Positions 34,542-41,831 of a stretch of DNA of 64,000 nucleotides are shown piece after piece. The stretch spans positions 27,886-91,885 of the forward strand of contig JADHWN010000005.1 in assembly GCA_016783455.1 (NCBI GenBank), written 5' to 3'. How positions within the stretch are numbered: position 1 is the stretch's first letter; each line of letters starts with the position of its first letter. A program made the position numbers and the translations under genes. Under the pieces are notes generated by a model. It did not search any database, was not told where the DNA came from, and was given only the letters and a program-made list of their open reading frames with translations. Origin of the DNA: Candidatus Bathyarchaeota archaeon (GTDB lineage: Archaea; Thermoproteota; Bathyarchaeia; TCS64).

Positions 34542-35009
34542 CTACCCTGTAGCCTTCTGCGCCTTCCAGTACCCCGTCTCCCAGGTCTCGATGTCCCCCT
34601 CCACGACCTTGAAAAGCGGATGGGGACGGGGAGGGTTATCTGTATACTCCTCTTGTATCGCTTTCAGCCAGTCAGGGTCCCTGCGCTCCAATCTCTCTGA
34701 AAGTAGCGCGAGCTCATACCTCAGCTGGCCATCCGTCAGCTCAAGGGGCTCTATCTCCTCCACTGGTTTCACGATCTTCGAGAAGTTATAGTTGTACTCC
34801 CTCCTCGTCGCCTCCTCGTGGTTCTTAAGCAGGAAGAAACCGACAGCCGCCACAGGATCCTCATGCTCCTTGAACCTGTTGAGCTGGGGATGGTTCCTCC
34901 AGCCCTTGGTCTTTCCCTGGACCACGGCCTGAGCGAGAAGCCCCTCCCTCCAGTTGGCGCCGAGCCCCTTCCAGTCCAGGTAGACGGGGTGGATTGACCA
35001 TAGGCGCAT
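34542..35009 (-). CDS. Pyr_excise (pyrimidine dimer DNA glycosylase) family protein
   Basis: 155 residues from ATG 35009 (MRLWSIHPVYLDWKGLGANW). The open frame extends upstream over the rubrerythrin gene, but that is shadow. The start MRLWSIHP, then REGLLAQAVVQGKTKGWRNHPQLNRF and a later EATRREYNYNFSKI, match the Pfam family named after T4 endonuclease V. T4 PDG uses Thr2 as its catalytic amine; residue 2 here is arginine, so a standard glycosylase mechanism is unproven. It lies 28 bp downstream of rubrerythrin on the same strand. Confidence 0.75.
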   Translation of the reverse strand: MRLWSIHPVYLDWKGLGANWREGLLAQAVVQGKTKGWRNHPQLNRFKEHEDPVAAVGFFLLKNHEEATRREYNYNFSKIVKPVEEIEPLELTDGQLRYELALLSERLERRDPDWLKAIQEEYTDNPPRPHPLFKVVEGDIETWETGYWKAQKATG

Positions 35010-35037
35010 GCGTATCACTAAAAAAAGGGAGAATGGG

Positions 35038-35541
35038 TTACTTAATCTTCTTGAACTGGGCAGCCGGGGCCCCGCAGATTGGGCAGGCGTCGGGGGCCGC
35101 GTTCTCCACGGTGTTCCCGCAGACCTTGCAGACATAGTAGTCGACATCGGGAAGCTTCTGGCTGTTCTTCACGGCCTCAAGGGCGGCCTTGAAGAGCCCC
35201 GCGTGGATCTTCTCCACCTCGTTGGCGACGTTGAAGCTCCACTCCGCCTGCTTGTTCTTCTCCTTCCTGGCGATGTCGAGGAACTCGGGGTACATCTTGG
35301 TATACTCGTAGGTCTCCCCGGAGACGGCCTCGTCGAGGTTGCTCACGGTCATCCCGATCTCGCCGGCGACCCTCATGTGGTTATGGGCGTGGACGGTTTC
35401 AGCCGCCGCAGCGGCCCTGAAGAGCCTAGCGACCTGGCCAAGCCCCTCCTCGTCGGCCTTCTTAGCGTAGGCCAGGTACCGCCTGTTCGCCTGAGACTCC
35501 CCGGCGAAGGCGGCCTTCAGCTTCTCTATGGAATCACTCAT
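35038..35541 (-). CDS. rbr: Rubrerythrin
   Basis: 167 residues. The N-terminal ferritin-like four-helix domain carries the diiron ligands (AGESQANRRYLAYAKKA, AETVHAHNH, NEVEKIHAGLF), and the C-terminal rubredoxin domain has CKVCGNTV and CPICGAP. It reduces hydrogen peroxide in anaerobes, taking electrons from rubredoxin-type carriers. A desulforedoxin-type gene is divergent 88 bp away, and together they form an oxygen-defence pair. Confidence 0.95.
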   Translation of the reverse strand: MSDSIEKLKAAFAGESQANRRYLAYAKKADEEGLGQVARLFRAAAAAETVHAHNHMRVAGEIGMTVSNLDEAVSGETYEYTKMYPEFLDIARKEKNKQAEWSFNVANEVEKIHAGLFKAALEAVKNSQKLPDVDYYVCKVCGNTVENAAPDACPICGAPAAQFKKIK

Positions 35542-35629
35542 TATATTTCATGTCAGGGATCGGTGTGGTGTCGGATAAATGTTAAGATAACATTATAATT
35601 GGCCACTCCCCATTTGAGGATGAAATACG

Positions 35630-35746
35630 ATGACGAATGTGAACGAGGTCTACCTCTGCGAGATCTGCGGGAACAAGGTGAAGGTCGTCGAGGCAGGCGC
35701 CGGCCAGCTGGTCTGCTGCGGCCAGCCCATGACGAAGGTTGAATAG
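35630..35746 (+). CDS. Desulforedoxin-type iron-binding small protein
   Basis: 38 residues from ATG 35630: [18 protein letters not shown], then [12 protein letters not shown]. The CxxC and CC cysteines form the rubredoxin-like Fe(Cys)4 site of desulforedoxin, which also forms the N-terminal domain of desulfoferrodoxin (superoxide reductase). The catalytic superoxide reductase domain does not follow. It may pass electrons to rubrerythrin. A ribosome site (GAGGATGA) lies just upstream. It overlaps no other gene and is divergent from rubrerythrin. Confidence 0.85.
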   Translation: MTNVNEVYLCEICGNKVKVVEAGAGQLVCCGQPMTKVE

Positions 35747-35810
35747 AGCTGAACTGAACCATTCACCCCAACTCTTTTTTTCTTTTAAACCCCTTTACTA
35801 TGGATATAGT

Positions 35811-36890
35811 ATGGAGATCAAGGATATCTTCCTCAAGCTAACCGAAGTGGACGCCCCATCTGGCTACGAGGAGCCCATGATGCGCCACATGCTCTACGAG
35901 CTGACCCCCCTCTGCGACGAGGTCCACCTCACCCCACGGGGTAATGTCGTGGGAGTCCAGAGGGGCACGGATGACAGCGCCCCCTCGGTGGCCATCGAGG
36001 CCCACATGGACCAGGTTGGGTTCATCGTGGCAAACATCGATGACCGGGGCTTCATCAGGTTCCGCAGGATAGGGGGCGCCCTGGAGAGGACACTCATGGG
36101 ACAGCACGTGAGAGCGGTCACGGAGAAAGGATCCGTCACAGGAGTAATCGGTCTGAAGCCAGGCCACATCACCACGCCAGAAGAGGCGAGGACCGTTCCT
36201 CCCATAATGGATATGTTCATCGACGTGGGCGCGAAGAGCCGCGACGAGGTGAGATCCATGGGGATCGACATAGGGACCCCCATGGTCTGGGCGGCACCCC
36301 CAGTGGACCTCGCAAACGGCCTCATCGCGAGCCCGGGTGTCGACGACAAGGCTGGACTGACATCCCTGATAGCGGTGGCCGACCTGCTGAAGGATGTCAA
36401 GATCCCAGCGACCGCCTATTATCTGGCTGTGGTGGAGGAGGAGAACGGCCTCAGGGGGGCTTACTCTGTCCTCTACGACCTGGACGTGGACATGGCGGTG
36501 GCCATCGACACCACGTCGGCAGGCTACCAGCCGGAGGTCAACATGAGGGACCTCTACTACGAGGTTGGGAAGGGGCCGGCCATCCACTACGGGGAGCAGG
36601 GCAGGGGCAGGGTCAACGTCGTCCACCATCACAGGGTCAGGGAGTGGCTCAAGGGTGCCGCCGATGCCGAGGGGATACACTACCAGGAGAACTTTCAGTT
36701 CGGGGGCACAGACGCGGGGGCCATGGCGAAGACCCGGGCAGGCATCCCAACAGCCTCGATAGCCCTCCCCCGGAGGTACTCCCACAGCCCCATCGAGACC
36801 TTCTACCTCTCGGACCTCGAGGACTTGGTGAAGGTCCTCGTGGCGGCGATAAAGGGGCTGAGCCCAGGCTTCAACCTCAGCAGAGCCTGA
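35811..36890 (+). CDS. M42 family metallopeptidase (TET-type aminopeptidase)
   Basis: 359 residues from ATG 35811 (MEIKDIFLKLTEVDAPSGYEE). The co-catalytic zinc ligands and acid are visible: AIEAHMDQVGFI (H), SPGVDDKAGLTS (bridging D), VVEEENGLRGAY (catalytic E and ligand E), AVAIDTTSAGY (D), and a terminal RYSHSPIET (H). M42 enzymes form cytosolic dodecamers that trim peptides. Its location near the other peptide-handling genes fits a peptide-fermenting lifestyle. Confidence 0.92.
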   Translation: MEIKDIFLKLTEVDAPSGYEEPMMRHMLYELTPLCDEVHLTPRGNVVGVQRGTDDSAPSVAIEAHMDQVGFIVANIDDRGFIRFRRIGGALERTLMGQHVRAVTEKGSVTGVIGLKPGHITTPEEARTVPPIMDMFIDVGAKSRDEVRSMGIDIGTPMVWAAPPVDLANGLIASPGVDDKAGLTSLIAVADLLKDVKIPATAYYLAVVEEENGLRGAYSVLYDLDVDMAVAIDTTSAGYQPEVNMRDLYYEVGKGPAIHYGEQGRGRVNVVHHHRVREWLKGAADAEGIHYQENFQFGGTDAGAMAKTRAGIPTASIALPRRYSHSPIETFYLSDLEDLVKVLVAAIKGLSPGFNLSRA

Positions 36891-36958
36891 TCCTAGGAGG
36901 TCAAGCCTCTTCCCTCTATCTTATATTTGCTTCTGGTTAGATCATCCTTGGTGTTATT

Positions 36959-37714
36959 TTGAGCGACAGTAGGCTCCTCACCATGACCGGGCACGGCTTC
37001 AAGTCCGGGGGCTTCGACAAGGCAGTCCTCGCAGTAGGCTCCACGGAGTACCACGGCGACCATCTCCCATACGGGACAGATACCCTCGTGGCGGAGCATC
37101 TGGCTAAAGCTGTGGCTGATCGGGTTGAGGGTATGCTTATGCTGCCCCCTCTCCCCTTCGGGATGAGCGCCCACTACTCCAGCTTCCCCCTGGCGGTCAC
37201 CCTCTCAACGGAGACGCTGATGAGGGTCCTCAAGGAGGTCTTCGCCTCGCTGCTGAAGCAAGGGATGGAGAGGCTCCTCATCGTCAACGGCCACGACGGG
37301 AACATATCCCCCATCGACGCAGCGGTGAGGGAGTTCAGGGTGGAGCACCCCGAGTTCCGGGTCGCCGTCCTGGAGGCCTGGTGGGTCTCCGCAGGGGAGC
37401 TCATACCCGATGACACCTTCGAGGTCTGGGGCGGCCAGGGCCACGCTGGGGAGGGCGAGACCTCCATGATGCTGGCGGTCGCCCCCGAGCTCGTCGAGAT
37501 GGACAGGGCGAGGGGTGTCGTCCCAGACCTCCCCCTCCACGTCCAGGTGAAGTGGAACTTTGATGAGCTCACCCCCTACGGGGTCACGGGTGACCCGACG
37601 AAAGCCACCGAAGGAAAGGGGAGGCTCATGAGAGATGCCCTGATCGAGCTCCTCGTTCAGTTCGTGGAGGAGATGGACGAACGGGACTGGGACTTCACAT
37701 TCTACAATCTATAG
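36959..37714 (+). CDS. Creatininase-family amidohydrolase
   Basis: 251 residues from TTG 36959. The metal-site motifs AVGSTEYHGDHLPYGTDT (about 22-39) and NGHDGN, followed by the glutamate of GHAGEGETS, are diagnostic. The family includes creatininase, mycofactocin protease MftE, and the archaeal enzyme ArfB (FAPy hydrolysis in riboflavin/F420 synthesis). The exact substrate cannot be decided here, since no F420 or riboflavin genes are adjacent. Confidence 0.88.
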   Translation: MSDSRLLTMTGHGFKSGGFDKAVLAVGSTEYHGDHLPYGTDTLVAEHLAKAVADRVEGMLMLPPLPFGMSAHYSSFPLAVTLSTETLMRVLKEVFASLLKQGMERLLIVNGHDGNISPIDAAVREFRVEHPEFRVAVLEAWWVSAGELIPDDTFEVWGGQGHAGEGETSMMLAVAPELVEMDRARGVVPDLPLHVQVKWNFDELTPYGVTGDPTKATEGKGRLMRDALIELLVQFVEEMDERDWDFTFYNL

Positions 37715-37724
37715 CCAGTGGGGC

Positions 37725-38063
37725 CTAGGGCCCCTCCCTGACCTTGCACAGCCTATAACTTCCGCTACTGCTCAACAGGCGTAGTGTCTCCGCTGCATCG
37801 ACCACGACGAGTGCATCGGTGGGGCAGTTGACGACGCAGGCCGGAGTACGCCCCTCCCTGTCGGCGCACATGATGCAGCCGTCGAGCATGAGGGGGATGA
37901 ACTCCATCCGGAGCCTTCCATCCACCATCTCGGGGCCCACCTGTTGGACCTTTATCCAGTTTATCCCGGGCGGGAGGCCGTGCTCCTGCTTGCAGGCTAT
38001 CTCGCAGGCGTGGCAGCCCACGCACCTGTCGAGGTCGGCCATGATGCCGTAGCTGTTCCCCAT
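37725..38063 (-). CDS. Short Fe-S subunit of a molybdopterin oxidoreductase
   Basis: 112 residues from ATG 38063 (MGNSYGIMADLDRCVG). Two cluster motifs are clear: CVGCHACEIACKQEHG, and CIMCADREGRTPACVVNCP. Typical DmsB/NrfC/PsrB subunits carry four clusters in about 190 residues, so this is a shortened version. The gene starts two bases after the stop of the catalytic subunit, so it is a tightly linked partner that would carry electrons to or from it. No membrane anchor subunit follows. Confidence 0.88.
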   Translation of the reverse strand: MGNSYGIMADLDRCVGCHACEIACKQEHGLPPGINWIKVQQVGPEMVDGRLRMEFIPLMLDGCIMCADREGRTPACVVNCPTDALVVVDAAETLRLLSSSGSYRLCKVREGP

Positions 38064-38065
38064 GT

Positions 38066-40150
38066 CTAGGCCCCCTCCGCCTTCACCACCCTGCACAAGA
38101 ATGACCTGTTTCCCGTGGAGCCCGAGACGGGGCACCTCTCCCCGTCATCTGTGACTACATTGGCCAGGTCCCCGAAGGCGTAGGGCTGGCCCCACCCCCA
38201 TGCCACGGACACGACCCTAGGGCTGATTCCCTCAGTCAGCTTGGCGGCCACCCTGATGCGGTCCCTGGGGGACTCCACGTAGACCTCGTCGCCGTCGGCT
38301 ACGCCGAGGCCCTCAGCGGTCTCGGGGTTGATCTCGACGAAGGCCCTGGGGTAGATCTCCTTGAGCCAGGGGAGCTGCCTGTACTGGGTGTGGGTGAAGA
38401 GGCCGAGGTGGAGGCTGACGCCGCCGACCAGGGGGTAGTCCTCTGCGAGCTTTGGGGTGCTGTAGGGACTCTCAGCGGGTTCCACGAAGCGGGGGAGTGG
38501 GCCATATCCCATCTCATCCAGGGTCTCCGAGTGGAGCTCCACCTTCCCCGTGGGGGTCTTGAAGCTCATCTCCCCGCGAGCCATGTACATCTCCCCGGGG
38601 GAGTGTTCCTTTACCCAGCCTCCCTGAACGTCCATCAGCTTCTCGACCGTGAGGCCCAGGGGGGCAAGCTCCTCGTCGAAGAGCTCCTCGGGGCTGACGA
38701 AGTACTCCCCATAGCCCAGCCGTCTCCCCAGCTCGAAGATGAAGTCGATGTCCGACATGCATTCTCCCATGGGCTCCACCACCGCCTTCATCATCCCCAC
38801 GAAGCTAGTGTCAGCGGTGGGCGATGGACCAGCCCCGGGGCACTTGACCAGGCAGGCCCCCTCCAGGAACGTGGCCGCCGGGAGCACGATGTCGGCGACC
38901 TCCGCCGCGGCGGTCATGAATATGTCGTCCACGACGAGGAGATCCAGTCTCTTCAGGGCCTCCAGGGTCTTGTTGCTGTTGGAGGCGATGCTCGCCATGG
39001 CGCTGCCGTGGACGATGAGGGCCTTGACCGGGTAGGGCTCCCTGGTGAGGAGGGCGTCCACCACGTGGGGGGTCGTGACGTTCCGGGTGAGCCGGTAATA
39101 GAAGGGGTTCTGGGTCAGTGACTCAACGCCCTCGAGCCTCTTGTCCCTCAACGAAATATCATGCGTCCCAGCGTCGGGGCGGAAGACGTGGCCACCGACG
39201 ACACCGAGGTTCCCGGTCACCGCCCTGAGGACGGCGAGGGCCCGAGCCGTCTGCACGACGTTTGTGTGTTGGTCGAGGCCGTTTCCCTCCTCCAGGATAG
39301 CGGGCTTCGTGGTCGCGTAGACCCTCGCGATCTCCCGGATCTGGTCGGCGGGGACCCACGTTATCTCCTCGACCCTCTCGGGCGGGTAGTCTCTGACCAG
39401 CTCCGCGATCTCGTCGAACCCGTGGGTCCAGCCCTCGACGAACCCCGCGTCGTAGAGCCCCTCGCCGATGATGACGTTGAGCATCCCGAGGGCCAGGGCG
39501 CCGTCGCTCCCGGGGCGGGGCTGCACGTAGATGTCGGCCTTGGAGGCTATCGCCGTGAAGATGGGGTCGATTACGATGAGCTTGGCGCCTCTCTCCCTCG
39601 CCTCCATCGCCTGCCTGCCGTAGTGGAGCAGGGATGAGTAGATGGGGTTGTGCCCCCACATGAGCATGAGCTCCGTGTTTGCGTAGTCGCCCTGGGGCAT
39701 CCCACCGTATGTGGCTGCCTGCCCCAGCATCCTCGGGACGTGGCAGAGGTGAGAGTGGCCGGCGACGTTGGGGGAGCCGTAGAGGTTCATGAGCCTGTCG
39801 ATGTAGGGCCAGAGGTGCTGAATCGCGGCGCCGTGGTGGTAGACCACCGCCTGGGGCCCGTGCTCCTCCCAGATCTCCAGGAGCTTCCCCGCCACCTCGT
39901 CCAGCGCCTCGCCCCAGGTGATCCTCTCCCACTCACCGGAGCCCCTCTCGCCGACCCTCTTGAGGGGATGCGTGAGGCGCTTGGGGTCGTACTCCAGCTG
40001 CACCGCCGCCATCCCCTTGCCGCAGACCTTACCCTTGGTGACGAAGTTCCCGGGGATGCCCTCGACCTTCACGACCCTGCCGTCTTCGACGAGGACGTTC
40101 ACGGGGCAGTACCTGCCGCACATCCTGCAGATTGTGTCCACGGTGTCCAT
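38066..40150 (-). CDS. Molybdopterin (bis-MGD) oxidoreductase catalytic subunit, DMSO-reductase superfamily
   Basis: 694 residues. An N-terminal [4Fe-4S] motif CRMCGRYCPVNV with KVCGKG and ITWGEALDEVA, a molybdenum-ligand region near GHSHLCHVPRMLG, then EGNGLDQHTN and the C-terminal MGD-binding domain (SGSTGNRSFLCRV). The C-H-V-P spacing suggests a cysteine ligand, as in polysulfide/thiosulfate reductases. There is no Tat signal, so it acts in the cytoplasm with the short Fe-S protein. The substrate cannot be assigned; acetylene hydratase-like or other non-respiratory roles are possible. Confidence 0.9.
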   Translation of the reverse strand: MDTVDTICRMCGRYCPVNVLVEDGRVVKVEGIPGNFVTKGKVCGKGMAAVQLEYDPKRLTHPLKRVGERGSGEWERITWGEALDEVAGKLLEIWEEHGPQAVVYHHGAAIQHLWPYIDRLMNLYGSPNVAGHSHLCHVPRMLGQAATYGGMPQGDYANTELMLMWGHNPIYSSLLHYGRQAMEARERGAKLIVIDPIFTAIASKADIYVQPRPGSDGALALGMLNVIIGEGLYDAGFVEGWTHGFDEIAELVRDYPPERVEEITWVPADQIREIARVYATTKPAILEEGNGLDQHTNVVQTARALAVLRAVTGNLGVVGGHVFRPDAGTHDISLRDKRLEGVESLTQNPFYYRLTRNVTTPHVVDALLTREPYPVKALIVHGSAMASIASNSNKTLEALKRLDLLVVDDIFMTAAAEVADIVLPAATFLEGACLVKCPGAGPSPTADTSFVGMMKAVVEPMGECMSDIDFIFELGRRLGYGEYFVSPEELFDEELAPLGLTVEKLMDVQGGWVKEHSPGEMYMARGEMSFKTPTGKVELHSETLDEMGYGPLPRFVEPAESPYSTPKLAEDYPLVGGVSLHLGLFTHTQYRQLPWLKEIYPRAFVEINPETAEGLGVADGDEVYVESPRDRIRVAAKLTEGISPRVVSVAWGWGQPYAFGDLANVVTDDGERCPVSGSTGNRSFLCRVVKAEGA

Positions 40151-40517
40151 CGCTTATCCTGTTACAGGTGTCTGATACCGGATTAATGGTTGTCGGCTTG
40201 TTGTCTCGGATCACTGAGCTCGCCTCCTTTCCCAGGGCGAGTTCGAGGGGGGCGCCTGCATCTCAAGGCCAGATGAGGAAGCTCGTGCGGGACTCTAGTG
40301 TACCTTCTCGTCGACATCGTTGAAGATATGGAGGACAGAGGGTGAGACTTCGACGTCAAAGTGGTCTCACAGGACAGCGTTGAATTGGCTCATGTATATT
40401 CTTCACGGAATTTTGGAGACAGATGGTTCCTGTTCAGCAATATTCGCATTTTCACGATAGTAAGTTATAATACGTATATGACTTCTAATGTTAAAAATAG
40501 ATAAAGGGGGATGGACG
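40151..40517. other. 367-bp intergenic region with a short match to a permease end
   Basis: It holds divergent upstream DNA for the molybdopterin operon and the UbiA gene, with AT-rich elements near 40470-40500 before UbiA. An 18-bp stretch (40267-40284) is identical to the end of the LctP-like gene at 43845-43862 and, on the minus strand, encodes SFLIWP and a stop in the same frame. No RNA gene, repeat array or long frame was seen. Confidence 0.4.
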
Positions 40518-41414
40518 ATGAGTTCCGAGAATGTTGGTTTCCTGAAGGCCTTCCCGATATTGTTTAGGTCCCGGCTTGAGGCGATCTTCATCTGGTCATG
40601 GTTGACCACAATAATATGTCTGGTCCTCGGAAGGGGGTTCCCACCGCTGTGGCCTACGCTGTTCACAGTTCTATCCATGATCTTGCTCTCCATGTCGACC
40701 TACGTGTACAACGACATCACCGATATGGAGATGGACGCGCATAACGAGGTCAAGGGGAAGAGGCCTCTGCCATCGAAGCGTGTATCCATAAACGACGCGA
40801 AGAAAGTGAGCGTCGTCACGGGGGTTCTGGGTCTGGCCACCAGCTTTCTCGTGAGCACTTACGGCTTCATCTTCGCCTCGCTGTACACCCTGGTGCTCAT
40901 CGGCTACTCCCACCCGATCACCAGGTTCAAGAAGCGTTTCCTGCTGAACGAGCTCTTCTACTTCACCTGCTTCCCTTGGGTGGGGCTGATGGTCTGCTAC
41001 GCCCTCGAGGGTCGGGTGGTGATGTCGGCGATGTTCGCGGCGATCATCTTCGGAAGCTTCATCACTCCCATGAAGCCACTGTTCGGGGACTCGACGGACA
41101 TGTACGAGGACAAGCTCTTCGGGATGAGGCACCTTGGGGTCGTCCTGAGCTGGAAGGGGAAGATACAGCTCATGATCGTCACGCTCCTCTTCATCATGAC
41201 CATCACCCCCCTCACCTACGTCCAGCTGGGTTTCAGCGTCGTCGTCCCCATCATGGTCGTCGCCATGAGCCTGGGGTTCCTGAGGATCATGTTCCCGATA
41301 ATGAACGCCTACGACACAGCGATGGTCATGAGGGCCAAGAGGTTCTCCCACATCTACTTCTTCCTCCTCCAGATAGTCCTGATCGTGGGAACCCTCAACC
41401 TGGGTTTCCTGTGA
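40518..41414 (+). CDS. UbiA-family prenyltransferase
   Basis: 298 residues from ATG 40518, with GGGGGAT upstream. About eight to nine membrane helices. The two acidic motifs of the family are present: YNDITDMEMDAHNEVKGKRP (about 72-91) and GDSTDMYEDK (about 193-202); they bind Mg-prenyl diphosphate. In archaea such enzymes make DGGGP for ether lipids, or prenylate quinones, haem or chlorin rings. The gene lies near the UbiD-family decarboxylase but is not co-directional with it, so the substrate is open. Confidence 0.85.
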   Translation: MSSENVGFLKAFPILFRSRLEAIFIWSWLTTIICLVLGRGFPPLWPTLFTVLSMILLSMSTYVYNDITDMEMDAHNEVKGKRPLPSKRVSINDAKKVSVVTGVLGLATSFLVSTYGFIFASLYTLVLIGYSHPITRFKKRFLLNELFYFTCFPWVGLMVCYALEGRVVMSAMFAAIIFGSFITPMKPLFGDSTDMYEDKLFGMRHLGVVLSWKGKIQLMIVTLLFIMTITPLTYVQLGFSVVVPIMVVAMSLGFLRIMFPIMNAYDTAMVMRAKRFSHIYFFLLQIVLIVGTLNLGFL

Positions 41415-41443
41415 TCCCTTTTTTCAGGGGCTGAGACGATAGG

Positions 41444-41809
41444 TTAAGACGACAAGGCTTCATGAGCCACTCTCAGGAGTTCCTCGACCTTGATCGGCTT
41501 AAGCAGTATCTCGTAGATCCCCAGATCAAGGGCGTCTATGCCGCTCTGCAGCTCCGGAAAGCCCGTGATCAGGACGACTGTGGTGTCGTCGTCTCTACCC
41601 CGCATCTCTTCGACGATCTTGTCGCCCCTGATGTCGGGGAGCCTGATGTCCAGGAAAAGTAGGTCGAACTCGCCCTCCTCTATGAGATCCAGGGCTTCCT
41701 TTCCGGTAGCGACAGCGGTGACTTCGTACCCGTCGGCCTCGAGCATCTGCTTGTAGATCTTGAGCAGGGCCTTCTCGTCCTCAGCCAATAGTATCTTTTT
41801 TTTCGCCAT
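41444..41809 (-). CDS. Response regulator receiver protein (stand-alone REC)
   Basis: 121 residues, a single CheY-like receiver domain. The acidic pair AEDE (about 9-12), the phospho-acceptor aspartate in LLFLDIRLP (about 54), the threonine in VLITGF and the lysine in LLKPI are all present. No output domain, so it must work through protein-protein contacts. It starts 22 bases after the histidine kinase gene ends, forming a two-component unit. Confidence 0.93.
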   Translation of the reverse strand: MAKKKILLAEDEKALLKIYKQMLEADGYEVTAVATGKEALDLIEEGEFDLLFLDIRLPDIRGDKIVEEMRGRDDDTTVVLITGFPELQSGIDALDLGIYEILLKPIKVEELLRVAHEALSS

Positions 41810-41831
41810 TCAACTCATTCCCGTTGACCTT

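Noticed and set aside
34542..35147. Longer N-terminus for the Pyr_excise protein
   Set aside because: The extension is antisense to rubrerythrin, and MRLWS is the family's normal start.
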